Assembly: GCF_010015445.1 (NCBI RefSeq)
Contig: NC_053134.1
Span: forward strand, 17,810,629-17,874,628
Direction: 5' to 3'
Length of the DNA stretch: 64,000 nt
DNA from: Perca fluviatilis
Lineage: Eukaryota > Chordata > Actinopteri > Perciformes > Percidae
The notes under the pieces are model-generated. The model ran no database searches. It had not been told where the DNA came from and saw only the letters and a program-made list of their open reading frames with translations. The position numbers and the translations under genes were made by a program. Shown piece by piece: positions 51,857-63,227 of this stretch; within the stretch, counting starts at the first letter, position 1, and every line of letters starts with the position of its first letter.

Positions 51857-54515
51857 AACATTTGTTGCCGTGACCTACTAAATTAAATTCAAATGATTTC
51901 ATCCAAATTACATGCGTTTCCATTCATTATTTTGCATTTTCTATTGCACATTTAATGGAAAAATGTGTTAAATTTGGGTGGAAATCTGATTAATAGCCTC
52001 TATTACTGACACCATGCCTTTGCACCAGGCACTCAACCTCAAATAGCTCAGCAGACCACTACATATAATACCCTTTTGGGAGACCCACATGCAAATACAC
52101 AATTGATTTATGTGTGTTTATGTCGGAGGAACACAAAAACAAGACTATTTCACACAGTCTTGTGTAAAACGACCAATAAAGTAATCTCCTTTGCAGAAGC
52201 CCATTGATGGTAATGAACAGTGTTATGGAGACACGGAAGAATAGACTGATGATTACAAGGCTTATGAATTATTTCATACCCGCAGACATCATGCAATACA
52301 GCAATAACTACTGTAATTAGACGTCCTCGCCACAATAATGTTGCCTTATAATTACATTTCACAATGAAATTAGGTTAAAAAGAAACCCTTGTTCCCTCTC
52401 GCTGTATGTGTGCATTTTGTCTTGCATTTTTGTGTGTGGGCATTGTATTTAGTAAGTGTGGCTGAGCCTTGTGGAGCTTTTAACCTTGGCATTTCCAAGG
52501 ATCAGCGAGGATCAATAGCAAAGGTCAGGGAAGCAATAACCTCCAGCTTGTTGTGAGGCTGGGTACAGGAAGTCTGCCTGCAGCTGCTCTGTCTTTACAG
52601 TACAGCCTCAAACCGCGTCGATAAAGAACTATGCTGTGTTTGGACACAACAGACAGGCAGGCAGACATTGAGGACGTTTTGATCCTGACATCTTCCTTGT
52701 ATTCACTGAAAATTGCTAAACATTTGCAGAGCGCAAGCTAGCTCCTTTTGGTTTCTGATAGTAGAGAAAGGAAGAAGAGGGGCTATTAACTACAGCAGTC
52801 ACAAGTGCTTGTGCCACTATTTATTTCTGAGCACAAGAGTAGTTCAGAATCGCCTTTGTTTGTCATTTTACGTGGAGCAGAGGGTCTAAGTGCTGGGCAT
52901 AACAACAGGGCTTCACATAGAGTACTGTGGTGGGCATTCGGAGGCCTAGAAATCTGTCAGTTAGCGACTAGCGGCCATGGTAAACCTCGGAGACCCGGCC
53001 ATTATGAGGTCCATCATGCGCGCTGAGGGGGCATTGTGCACCCTGGATTGTAAACAACAAATCGATAGGCTCATTTGTCATTTGGTTTGGAAGGAAACAA
53101 GTTTTTTGGGGGGGAGAGATCCACTTTTCCAATCCAAATGAACCGATCAATCTCGGCTCTCTCCTGGGGCCTCCCCTGCCAGCGAGCAGGGTGGGGAAGG
53201 AAGGGGGGAAAAAAGCTCTCCGTCTCCCTATCCTCACTCATTTCTTTCCCCGAGTCTTATATCTTTTCCTTGCTCATCTCTTTTCCGCTGTCACTAATAT
53301 TCGCTCTGCCTCCAAAGCATCTTTCTGTCCGTTTACCGTCTCCGAGTTTGTCTCCCTCTCCTGTCTCTCTACAACACCACCCACGTTGCTTTCCTGTGGT
53401 GCATTTGTAATTCAGAGAGGATGTGGAGAAAGATTGGAGAGGAGAATGGGTTCTACTGTTCCGCACTGATGGTATTTTGTGTTTAAGTGGGGGGCAGAAT
53501 GTTTCTGCCACAGTGCTGCTGATGCTGAACGGGACTGGCAGGTGGATTATACCTTGTACTGCTTTGTCCCTGGACAAATTTAAAGGCAGCCCAACAACTC
53601 GGCACCATGGGAGAATGTAGGTACAAGGGAGGCTTGGTCTGCTTTTCTCTTCGCTCCCTTTTTTTTTTCTTCCCCTCTTTCCCTAAAGCCATTCAACTTT
53701 TATCATAACTTCCGAGGTGGATATCTTCCTCTCTCTTATTCTCTTTTTGACTTGCAAGCACCCACACATCTAACGTGAAATTTCACTTCCTGCTTAAACT
53801 CTCTTTCCGCTACACTAACTTCTGCTTTAGTTTGTAAAAATAAATGAGACTCTCTACACTCTCTACTCTGTTCTGAGCACCTGCTTAGTTATCTACATAA
53901 GAGCTTGTGGAGGCCGAGGTCAAGTAGCAGCATATAATCACGATAGTGACATGCAAAGATAAACCAAAATATTTTTAGTGCTCTTCAGACACAACAAGTA
54001 CTAAGCATGAAGTGTTAGAGTCTCAGGATTTCAGGCCATTATAGTGAGATGAAATAATTCCTGTATCGATGGATTTTTGTGATTATTTGGCCTGGGAACA
54101 TTTTGGGAACCACTAAAAAATATTTTTTATGAAACTAACCACTAATTGTAGTACTATTTATGGTAATTTTTCTGCAATTTTCATTCAATGTATATACTTT
54201 CTGTAATCACCTCTCTATATATTAGTTTTCATTCCCAGTTGGGGATAAATTTGCAGATATGAGCATCACTATTTACTGCTTTATTAAAACACTGTGAGTT
54301 TGTTTGGCTGATGCATTAGTTGTTCTTCTGTTTCAATTCTGACAAAGTAGCTGCTCAATCAGTGTTTGTTGTAGTATTAAACCACACTTGTTATTACCAG
54401 AGCAACCATAGGTGTTGCCAAATCCACCAGAACTGAAATCTTTTCTTGAACTTTAATAGACGCATACTGTAAATGTCACCAGCGTTTAGCCACTAAATAG
54501 CTATGTCAAAATGTC

Positions 54516-54558
<43 letters not shown>

Positions 54559-55069
54559 AGCAATCATATTACAGCATTTTAGCAATGCATTTTTAATTAT
54601 ACAGTATCTGACATATATTTGATTATATGATATGATTTTATTAAGGCTTGCATTTATAAGTAACATTTTCAGCCCAAAAGCATATAAATAGCTAAAATGA
54701 AAACACTGTCACAACAAAAACACACATGAAAACTATATACGTCTGCTGTAAATCATTTAAAAAAAAACTGATTTGCTGCTATAATTGTTGGATAACTTAA
54801 CGCTGTTTCTGAAGTGCCATACCTATACTAGGTAGAGAAGGGCAAGTGCAGTTTATTTTAGCAGTGGAATGAGCCATGGTGAGGCAGAGATAATGGACCA
54901 CTCAGAATGAATCGCCTAAACAAGAGGCTTTTAAGTGCCAAAGCACACAGTGATTATACAGTAGCGGAGGCCTAAAGAGTACAGATAGCTGTATCGGAAT
55001 GTTCCGGAAAAAGTGCAGAATCAAAACGTCATGTATGAAAGATTATTTGTTACCATTTAAATAACTTAC
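51857..55069. other. Intergenic; (TAA)n microsatellite, CT-rich stretch
   Basis: A pyrimidine-rich stretch at 53210-53400 gives overlapping spurious frames. The remainder is AT-rich unique sequence. No gene recognised. Confidence 0.5.
54518..54556. repeat. (TAA)n microsatellite
   Basis: Pure TAA repeat, 13 units. Confidence 0.95.
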
Positions 55070-55452
55070 CACTCTGAAACGTCTTGCTCCAGTCTAGGTT
55101 GCGAAGCTTGTCGGGTTGTTCTGCATGTGTTTCGGGATCAGACTCACAGGTTTGTTTTGGATCACACCAGCTTGCTTGTCAGGGCCCGCCCTACTCTGCT
55201 TTTGACTGGCTAGTAGTCCTCACCTATGTACTGCAAATGTGCGACTTCCAAGAAAGATGGGATAGAAGTGAGATGCCTCACTCTGTAGCTCAAACAGAGA
55301 GCTCAACACACAGGGTGAAAAGAGGAGCTGCAGCTATGTGCAGTACGACAAACATATGGTGTTTTTTGAAAATGAAATCATGTAAACCTATTCTGATATA
55401 ACCTCTAAATACAATTACTAACCTGAAAATTAGCATAATATGAGCTCTTTAA
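55070..55452 (+). mobile_element. TTAA-ended dispersed repeat fragment
   Basis: Blocks such as CTTTTGACTGGCTAGTAGTCC, GTGAGATGCCTCACTCTGTA, AGCTCAACACACAGGGTGAA, AGGAGCTGCAGCTATGTGCA and CATAATATGAGCTCTTTAA match a common fish repeat that ends at a TTAA (55449-55452). The opposite end with its inverted repeat is not seen, so the copy is truncated on the left. The 105-codon frame over this region is not a host gene. Confidence 0.6.
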
Positions 55453-57886
55453 CCCTAGTGCAAATGTATTTACAATTGAAAGGAATACAATACTCCATAA
55501 AAGGAATAAATAAGTACATACATGCATACATTTTAATATAAAATAAAAACACTCACACGAATAGGTTACAGTTATATTCTTATTCTTCTTAATGAGCTTA
55601 AGCTTTAGCTTAATCAAGAGATGAATGAATAAATCCTAATGTAATGTATCACTTTATGAATTGACAAATCTAATGTATACTATATTTCCTTAAAGAAAAC
55701 TCATTCAATACCTATCAAATAATTAGTGTTTTTGTTTTTAATATTCTGGCTATTTAAACAATTTTTTATAAAGTACACACTGAACTCTATTATAGGCTCT
55801 AGCTGCAGTTTCCCTCCTGCTAGTCTTTTCAGTCAATATGCATAGACGCATTCAGAAGTACACTCTTTAAATGCTTGATTAAATACATGACAACTCAACC
55901 TCAAAGGAGAATGTATCACTCCCATACCTGTGTATGGGTTTTATGTAAACCAACAGCTGTGTGCACTGGATATACAGTAAGAAAAAAAAACATGTTTGTC
56001 CTGCTCGTCCTTGCATTCTCTCTCTCACACACAGGCACACACATAAAATCTCTTCTTCGCTCTCTATCTTTATCTGTTGGTATGGCCTCTGTTGGAATGC
56101 TCCCTGTGGGCTCAGTGTTACTCTCCATATTGACTTTGTCCTGTCTCAGGAGATGATCTCATCTCCCACAGGGATTACACTTTTTATGCACATCCACATG
56201 CACCTATGGAAAAAAACAGACATACTCTCTCACACACACTAAGCGACCTGCATATTTGTGGTGGATTGAATATCACACCACCATTCAGTATGGCAGTATT
56301 ACAGTATTTGCATGTTTAATCACAGTCTTTCAAAAACCGCAGTGTGCAGTTGGAGCTAATAACCTATTATTATAGTCTAATCACCTAACATGTGATCAAC
56401 ATTTGACCAAACATGCATCTAGTAGTAAGAGGCATATATTTGTGCAGATGTTCACATCCTTTCAACGAGCCACTGACAGACAGCGAGTACGATTTTTAGC
56501 GGCGCTCACACCCCAATGTGACATTCTCCCGTCCATGTGTAAAAGGGTGGGCTGGAAGCTTGCAGTTTGGGCCCGCTAGCTGGTGAACTGCTTTAGCTGG
56601 CGAGCTAACGGTTTACTCCCTAACTAGCGCTAGCCGCCGATAATAGCTTCTGGAGCTTTTACTGTTCTAATTCGCCCTGGAATTTTGTTTGCCATTGCAC
56701 ACCATGTTGTTCAATTAAAAAGTTATTAAAAAGAGAAATAAAGCTCTCCAACTAACGAGCTTGCTAATGGTCAATTAGCAAACTAGCTTAGCTCAGTTGC
56801 TAACGGGACACACTTTACTCAAATGTCATATTTTTACCACCTACTCCTGTCTCATAACCGCCTGCAGTTTTTACTTTGACAAGAGGAGGTTAAAGAAAAG
56901 TAAGAGGTGCCATACAGCTAATAAGCTACGGTAGCTTCCTCTATTTTGGACTCTCCGGCTCTTAGTCCCCTCAAAAGGTCAGCACTGTCCAGGCTGCTTG
57001 CTCACCAAAGTTGAACTCAAAACGAAACATCTGAGCAGGTTAATTTTGCCTTTTTAATTTTATGACATCAATAGTGTTACATTTAAATTAAACACGACTA
57101 GAACTATCTCACAAAAACATGAAATAATAGCCTATTAAAGAGAACAATAATATAAAAATGAACACAATATAGTAATCTTAAATACCAAACACTGAAGGAA
57201 TGGATTTTGTCAGTAACTGCCGTGTGTAAATACACACATAGCTGCATGTGCAAACTTCTTTTGTTTTTAGTTTCAGTGACCTTCCTGTCTTTTCCTCTCC
57301 GCCGCCTCCAACATGCACATGTAGCTCATAAACAGCAAACATTCTGTCAGCATGCAAATGAGCTTGTTAATATTAATGAGTGTAATTAGTGCCAGTGATG
57401 AGAGGGTAGGGCCATTGGCTGACTCATTAGCTCCATCCTACACAGCTGGACTCCATATAATAATATATACACCTTTGTTTGTGTATGAGTGTATTCCTGA
57501 ACTTCTATTCTTCTTAGGACCTTTTTTTATTTTTAGATCTTCAAATTGAATGCACTTTTGCCCCATCAGATTATTTTGGCTGGTTCTCACATCATCAAGA
57601 GGCTATTTACGGCCATACATTAAAATAACTTCATCACTGTTAGATTTACGTCTACAAAGGTGAGTTATATTATGTTGAATGACAATGACAAGCGTTTCAG
57701 CTGTAGAGGAGGTGTTTCAATTAGCACTTGCATTTTCAAGTGAGTGTAAATAGGTATAGTACCATAATAAACTACCAAGTTAATAACTAACAACCTATCG
57801 AAAGAGGCAAAAGTTCCCTCTCCCCTCACATCCCATGTTACAATGGATTGCACCATTACTCAGCAGATCTTCTGTCTCCTTAATAT
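55453..57886. other. Intergenic; CTAGC-rich patch
   Basis: The stretch 56560-56660 and 56750-56810 is rich in GCTAGC/GCTAAC words typical of fish repeats, but no ends can be placed. A short CT/CA tract lies at 56018-56045. No gene recognised. Confidence 0.5.
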
Positions 57887-59008
57887 ATAGTACGCTGATT
57901 CAGCACAGTGCCAAAGATTTACCAATTTAATCCATAAGGAACAGAGAGTTGGGGAGTTTGAATATAAAACTGGATTGGGAGAGAATATGGCGCAATCTAT
58001 GTATGACTTCTAAGAACCTAGCTCACCAACTAATTCACTTCAAAACCATACCTAGAGCCTACATCACACCCTACAAGAGATTCCAGATGAAATTACAAGA
58101 TACTAACAACTGTCATATATGTAACACTGCTTCACCTGGAACATTTTACACATGTTTTGGGATTGTCCAGTTATCTCTAAATTCTGGCTTCATGTAAACT
58201 CAGTTTTGGCGGACATACTTGAAATTTCTTATGTTCCTAATCCTTGTTTGCGTCTCCTTAATGATAATTCTGATATCAATCTAAGCAAATTCAGTTCAAA
58301 ATGGTATTCGCAGGGTTTACCTCTGCAAAGAAAACTTTTGAAAAACTGGTTTATTCCGGATATGTGTATGAAATCATTCTGGATTCATAGCCTTGTCAAC
58401 ATTGTCAACCTTGAACATACAACTGCGCGACTCAATAAGGCGCGACCAGCGACTGTACAAGTTTGGAACTTTTTCTCATCTAGGATAATCTCTTGGACCA
58501 GGGACAACAGCTAGGCAATCATTGTTGTAAAATCTATCTGCCAGACATGTTTTTGTTGCTTTATGTATTGTCTTACCAATGTGATGTTTTTTATTTTTCT
58601 CAATTCAAACATGGTCACATATGATTTTTGGATATGTCTGTAACCTGAGGTTAGGAGTATGTTATGTTGAGGATAATTTAGGCATGTAGTGGTGATAAGG
58701 GGTAGGGCAAGGAGATATAAAATGAGAATTAATAATAGAGGGTCCTCATAAGGATAGACGTACAAGAACGTGTGTGTGTGAGTGTGTGGGTTAGCATTTT
58801 CTATGGGTAATGTTACCCATAGAAATGGAAGAAAAAGATAGATAAGAGGAGATACAAGGGTTACTGATCCATTTTCTAATTGCACAGGGCTCGGGGAATA
58901 CTTTGTGCTGTCTTGTAATGTTTTTAATTTGTTTATTAATGTTTTTAAATTGTTTTAAATTGTTTTTAACAATGTGCTATACAAATAAAGCTGCCTTGCC
59001 TTGCCTTG
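57887..59008 (+). mobile_element. 5'-truncated L1-clade LINE, 3' end
   Basis: This covers the ORF2 C-terminal remnant (separate entry), a 3' untranslated part with a short GT tract, and a 3' end GTGCTATACAAATAAAGCTG followed by a CCTTG tandem tail. AATAAA lies at 58984-58989. The 5' limit is uncertain because the similarity simply fades; no target duplication was found. Confidence 0.75.
57931..58514 (+). pseudogene. L1-type ORF2 C-terminal end with a frameshift
   Basis: The first frame (to about 58150) reads LDWERIWRNLCMTSKNLAHQ and LIHFKTIPRAYITPYKRFQM, then CHICN. The second frame (from 58152) reads MFWDCPVISKFWLHV and ends RIISWTRDNS with a stop at 58512. In fish L1 ORF2 proteins this order, W-x-x-I-W, then N-x-x-H-Q-L-I-H-F-K, then R-x-Y-L/I-T-P, C-x2-C, then M-x-W-x-C and F-W, forms the end of the protein. 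The change of frame falls inside the C-terminal Cys/His motif and is explained by one missing base near 58150. Not functional. Reverse transcriptase and endonuclease parts are absent. Confidence 0.85.
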
Positions 59009-60365
59009 TAGATGTTGTGGAGTGTGATCCACTTTCCTACCATTTACAGACTGAAGACCTCTTGTTGTGGTGTGGTTATGGTGCTCCTTTTTAAGAGCTT
59101 ATAGGAAGAAAAACAAAAACCAGAGGACCCTTTTTAACAACTAGAAACCTTGGCATATTTGTTCAACGGCAAGAACAAAACACTGTTCACAATGCAACTG
59201 GTACATAGATTGCGACCTTCGTTCTTCTCACTCTCTATTTTTATTCCCACGTCACAGCTTTTCAAAGAAGAAACTCCATTTATATTAATAGATGGAATTT
59301 TCAGAATCAAAACATTTACACTTTTGCATGCATTCTGAATCTTTTATACATTATTCAACTTTTAAATTCCATTAAAACTATTTCATTCTTTGAAGCGAGT
59401 GCGTGACATTAAAGCTAGTCTGGAGAGTTTTAATATCTTCTTAAAAAATTCCCTACCCTAACTATGGAAGCAGACAGACACATTTGGCCCTGTGAGCCTG
59501 AAAGTGACAGGAGTGAGAGGAACTCTCAACTGACTTCGATAGAAAATTTCGGGGAAAAAGCCTCAAATATTTTAAACCACAGATATACAGTACATCAATG
59601 GCTTCGGGGAAGGACTATGTCTCTCAAGATAATAAAATATCTGCAATTGGACTCATGGTTTTTGCTTATTCAACTTTTTAAAGCCAGCAATCCAGTTTAA
59701 AATATTCCACATCTTTCATGCATTGTTGTTATTATTTAATTTATAAAGCCAGCAATCTAGAAAGGTGTCGGGTTTTCAACATCCAGCATTCATACCGCAA
59801 TCTCTTCAGACATTGCCTTCTCTAGTTTGTTCTGTTAGCCTTTATTTGACATCAATTAAGCATTACGGCTTACATTTTTATAAAGTAATGAAATTACAAA
59901 AACCATAGCCAAGAAAATTGGCAGCCTTTCTCTACACTGAATTTTTATTAAGTGGCAGCAGCTACAATTGCAAGGGGGCTTTTCTCACTTTTATGGGAAA
60001 TATGGCTTTAAATGCTAAATGACCTTCAAGACTCAGGATACTTTCAATTTTCTAGCCTACAATAATTATTTGCATTCACCTGACATCTCAGGTGTAAAAC
60101 AGTCTCTGATAGAATGGCTAAAATTAAAACCAGCAGGACTCTGTGTCCCGAGGACTGCAATTTAAAATGACTGCTCTTCTTCACATTTTTTTATATTGCA
60201 AAATAGTGTGGTTTTCTTTGAGCACATTTTTTTGGCTGCAGAGAAATACCAAAGTTAATTTTCATTATGTTTACTCTCCTGAGTACTCTCCTGTCTCCTT
60301 AAGTACAGTAGAAAATGAATGCAGTGTTTGCAATGGTAGGACTAAGGACGCCCTGATATGAACCA
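59009..60365. other. Intergenic; nothing recognised
   Basis: AT-rich sequence with only short random frames. No repeat end or RNA gene seen. Confidence 0.5.
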
Positions 60366-60400
60366 TGGTAAATGGACTGTATTTTTATAGCGCTTTCATG
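60366..60400 (-). mobile_element. SINE 3' fragment
   Basis: AAATGGACTGTATTTTTATA then GCGCTTTC matches the 3' end (in plus-strand order, the left end) of the SINE at 34281. The tRNA-like head is absent, so this is a severely 5'-truncated copy. Confidence 0.5.
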
Positions 60401-60940
60401 CGCAAATTCATGGACAAAGAAACATTGATGTTTTAAAATACTATAAAGAACATTTCTATCCTTCAAAAGTCTAATTCTGCTCACCAGAGGAACACGGCAG
60501 CTTCAGTGTACAACTTAACGTTATAATTAGTTTTACAACAGTGGCCTTTTACAAAACCACAGAATATAAAATCAGTATTCGGCAAAAAAAAAATGTTTTT
60601 GTTACACAACACATTTCAAAAGCCCTGGCCTTTAAAGTGATATATCCGTAAGTGCTCATACAAAGTGGTGTAGCTTTGGGACCAAACCTCTGGCCTCGGT
60701 TAAAACTCAGAGAGATTTGCTGGGAGCAAGACTTTTTCTTAAAGTGACGGTTGACTCAAAAAAACATGTTCACTAGGTTGGAAGCTTTAAAATGCTAATA
60801 GATGGCACAGAACTATTGGCCCACTGCTGCAGAAAACTGGTTTTGATTAGGATTTAGTGGTAACAAAAAAGTCCTGAGACCCATTTTTGCCCATGAGGTA
60901 ACTTAACTTAGGCCCATTAGCCTATATTTATATGTGAACA

Positions 60941-61002
60941 CAAAATAGAGGCACAAAGGCACATGAGCAATAATGCTCATGTGCCTTTGTGCCTCTATTT
61001 TG
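60941..61002. repeat. Perfect 29-bp inverted repeat with 4-base loop
   Basis: The left arm CAAAATAGAGGCACAAAGGC plus ACATGAGCA (60941-60969) is the exact reverse complement of the right arm (60974-61002), separated by ATAA. Flanking GTGA (60934-60937) and TCAC (61007-61010) could extend the stem with bulges. Function unknown. Confidence 0.95.
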
Positions 61003-62168
61003 GGCCTCACTTATAGCCCATGTTGTCCCAGTCATTACAGCGCACAACCTTTTGGTAATCCAGGCAATTGCCATGACACATACATGCCCTCACATGTACC
61101 CGTTCTGCCTTCCTACAGTATGAATCATCCATTCATTAAACGCCACATCTTCCAGTTACTTCTTCTTCATAGTAGCCTCTCCTCAAGGACAAAGTGTCCA
61201 TTCCCTCCTCGCATAGCCTCATAGGTTGCATGGGTTAGCTTAGCCCCATGTTTGCATGTTCAAAGTGGTGTCAGGAGACTTTTTAATCCACACTAACATC
61301 AAAATGGACAACTGAAAGGAGTTGATGGAATTAAACAAACACGTGCAGATGGACATGGGGAACCATGTGGATTACTGCATGGATTACTTGCGTCAAAAGG
61401 GAACCATCAACAATTGGCAAACACGTGCCAGCGCACGTGAACCCGTAAAGGAAAGTTGTGTTGTAAATACTAAAAACGCAAAGAGCGGTAACTGCAGCAG
61501 GAGTGAAATGGAGACAGACAGAACGGTTGTATTGCCTTCATTTTATATCAGTTTAGGCTGATTAAGAATTTACATAACACCTAAAAGATGGAGATACTGC
61601 ACTCTCCCTTTGGACAATCTTCAGAGTAAAACAGAATCTACAAACCAAACCGTTCTTGTCCATTTGAACCAGTTATTTTGAATAAAAACTTATTTCTGAC
61701 AGTTTAAAGTCACAGAGCTAAATATATTATTGTTTTGTCAGTCTTCCTATCAGTATTTACAGTATATTGAAGTCAATAATAAATTAATCTACAATTGAAT
61801 ACATTTAAGTGATTTAAACAAAAATTAATTTAACTTTAGAGCTTAGTTAGCCTACCATTACTGCTACCCTGCTATGCTAACAATTGTTAGCTATGTTTTT
61901 GGTGCCGTGCGCTGTTGAACTGAAGGACAGTATACCTGGGGGTCTGACATTAAAAAAGGTTTTAATAAAGTTTATATTGTAACTTTACTGAACACTGAGA
62001 ACTATTGCAATTGCTAGTCTTAGACCTGACTCACACTCCAAAAATTATATTATGATGGTAGCTCTGTTGGTAACTTTTAACTGTTTCAATGATTTTAAAA
62101 AGCACTGAATTACCTACACTATCACTACCGCAGGAGAGCACTTCAGCAGATATATGAGAGGTTAATTT

Positions 62169-62193
62169 GTGTGTGTGTGTGTGTGTGTGTGTG
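62169..62193. repeat. (GT)n microsatellite
   Basis: Pure GT tract. Confidence 0.95.
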
Positions 62194-62475
62194 CTCTTTA
62201 GTTACCAGTGGACCACATAGGTAAGCACAGAGACACACAGAATATATAAAAGAGATGAAAGAAACACACTTAAAGCATCCCACTTTCATCACATCCGTCA
62301 CTGCATTTCTCCACACTAACATCCTGACACCTACATACAGTACCTCTGCTTTCCCTCTCACCTCTCTGAGCGGATTATTAATACAGAAGGCCACTTTGCA
62401 GCTAACTTAATCAGATGAAGTGAGTCAGAGAATGAAAGGTAGCAAAAAAGTGAGGGGGAGGGAGGGAGGGGGAGG

Positions 62476-62477
<2 letters not shown>

Positions 62478-62525
<48 letters not shown>
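62478..62525. repeat. (GA)n microsatellite
   Basis: Pure GA tract preceded by GGAGG repeats (62455-62477). The minus strand gives spurious SLSLSL frames. Confidence 0.97.
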
Positions 62526-62530
<5 letters not shown>

Positions 62531-62934
62531 GCGGCATAGAGAGGGAGAGTGTGTGATGGCGACAAAGAGAGAACACACCACATTAGTCCACATATGATTT
62601 ATTCCCCCCTCTAGGTGAAGGAGACACCATTTGTATTAATTTGCCTTTATTTTTTATCCTAGATTCATCTTGCCTTCACATGCCTGTCACCACCATACTA
62701 ATATTATTTTGGCCATGTGATGCCCCATAACTGGCTCTTAAAAAAATTGCCCAGCACGACAGGAGAGGATGGTGCACAGGGAGCAGGGGGAGGTCTTCTA
62801 TCTTACTTCATTCATCTGATTTTATTCTACTTTTTTACAGGGAGATGAAAAAGATTCCCCTGGACAGGATGGTGTGAAGGGTGGGGATAATGATGTCTGT
62901 CCTCCTACTGAGGGACACACTAACACTCGTGCAT

Positions 62935-62968
62935 GTGCACACACACATTTTTTTATGTGTGTGTGCAC
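62935..62968. repeat. 14-bp hairpin with T6 loop
   Basis: GTGCACACACACAT (62935-62948), six T, then ATGTGTGTGTGCAC (62955-62968), exactly complementary. Confidence 0.9.
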
Positions 62969-63227
62969 TTAACAGAGGGCCTGGCTTTTTTTTTTTATTA
63001 CTGGCAAGGTGAGCCAGTGGTGCTCCATCCCAAGGACAAAGACAACTGTGTCCACAATCCTCCTTGCGGGGCTTTGCAGAACAATTAGATGAGAGCGGAG
63101 GGTGACTGCAGTTGGGTTTCAGGACAGTACACACACATGCATACATGCACACAAACACACAGCACAACACAGACACAGGGCATGTATAAACTGAAGCAGG
63201 CTCACATGGCAAACAAACACATCAAAA

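Larger units (their letters stand above)
60401..63227. other. Intergenic; hairpins and microsatellites
   Basis: Contains the perfect hairpin at 60941-61002, GT and GA microsatellites, and a small hairpin at 62935-62968. No coding or RNA gene supported. Confidence 0.5.

Noticed and set aside
53075..53577. Overlapping ORFs of 92-111 codons on both strands
   Set aside because: Competing frames in CT-rich sequence with no recognisable domain or splice context.
55084..55401. 105-codon plus-strand ORF
   Set aside because: It falls within a common fish dispersed repeat ending at TTAA.
58798..58825. 13-bp palindrome TTTCTATGGGTAA with its complement
   Set aside because: Short and inside the LINE 3' region; not distinguishable from chance or a family feature.
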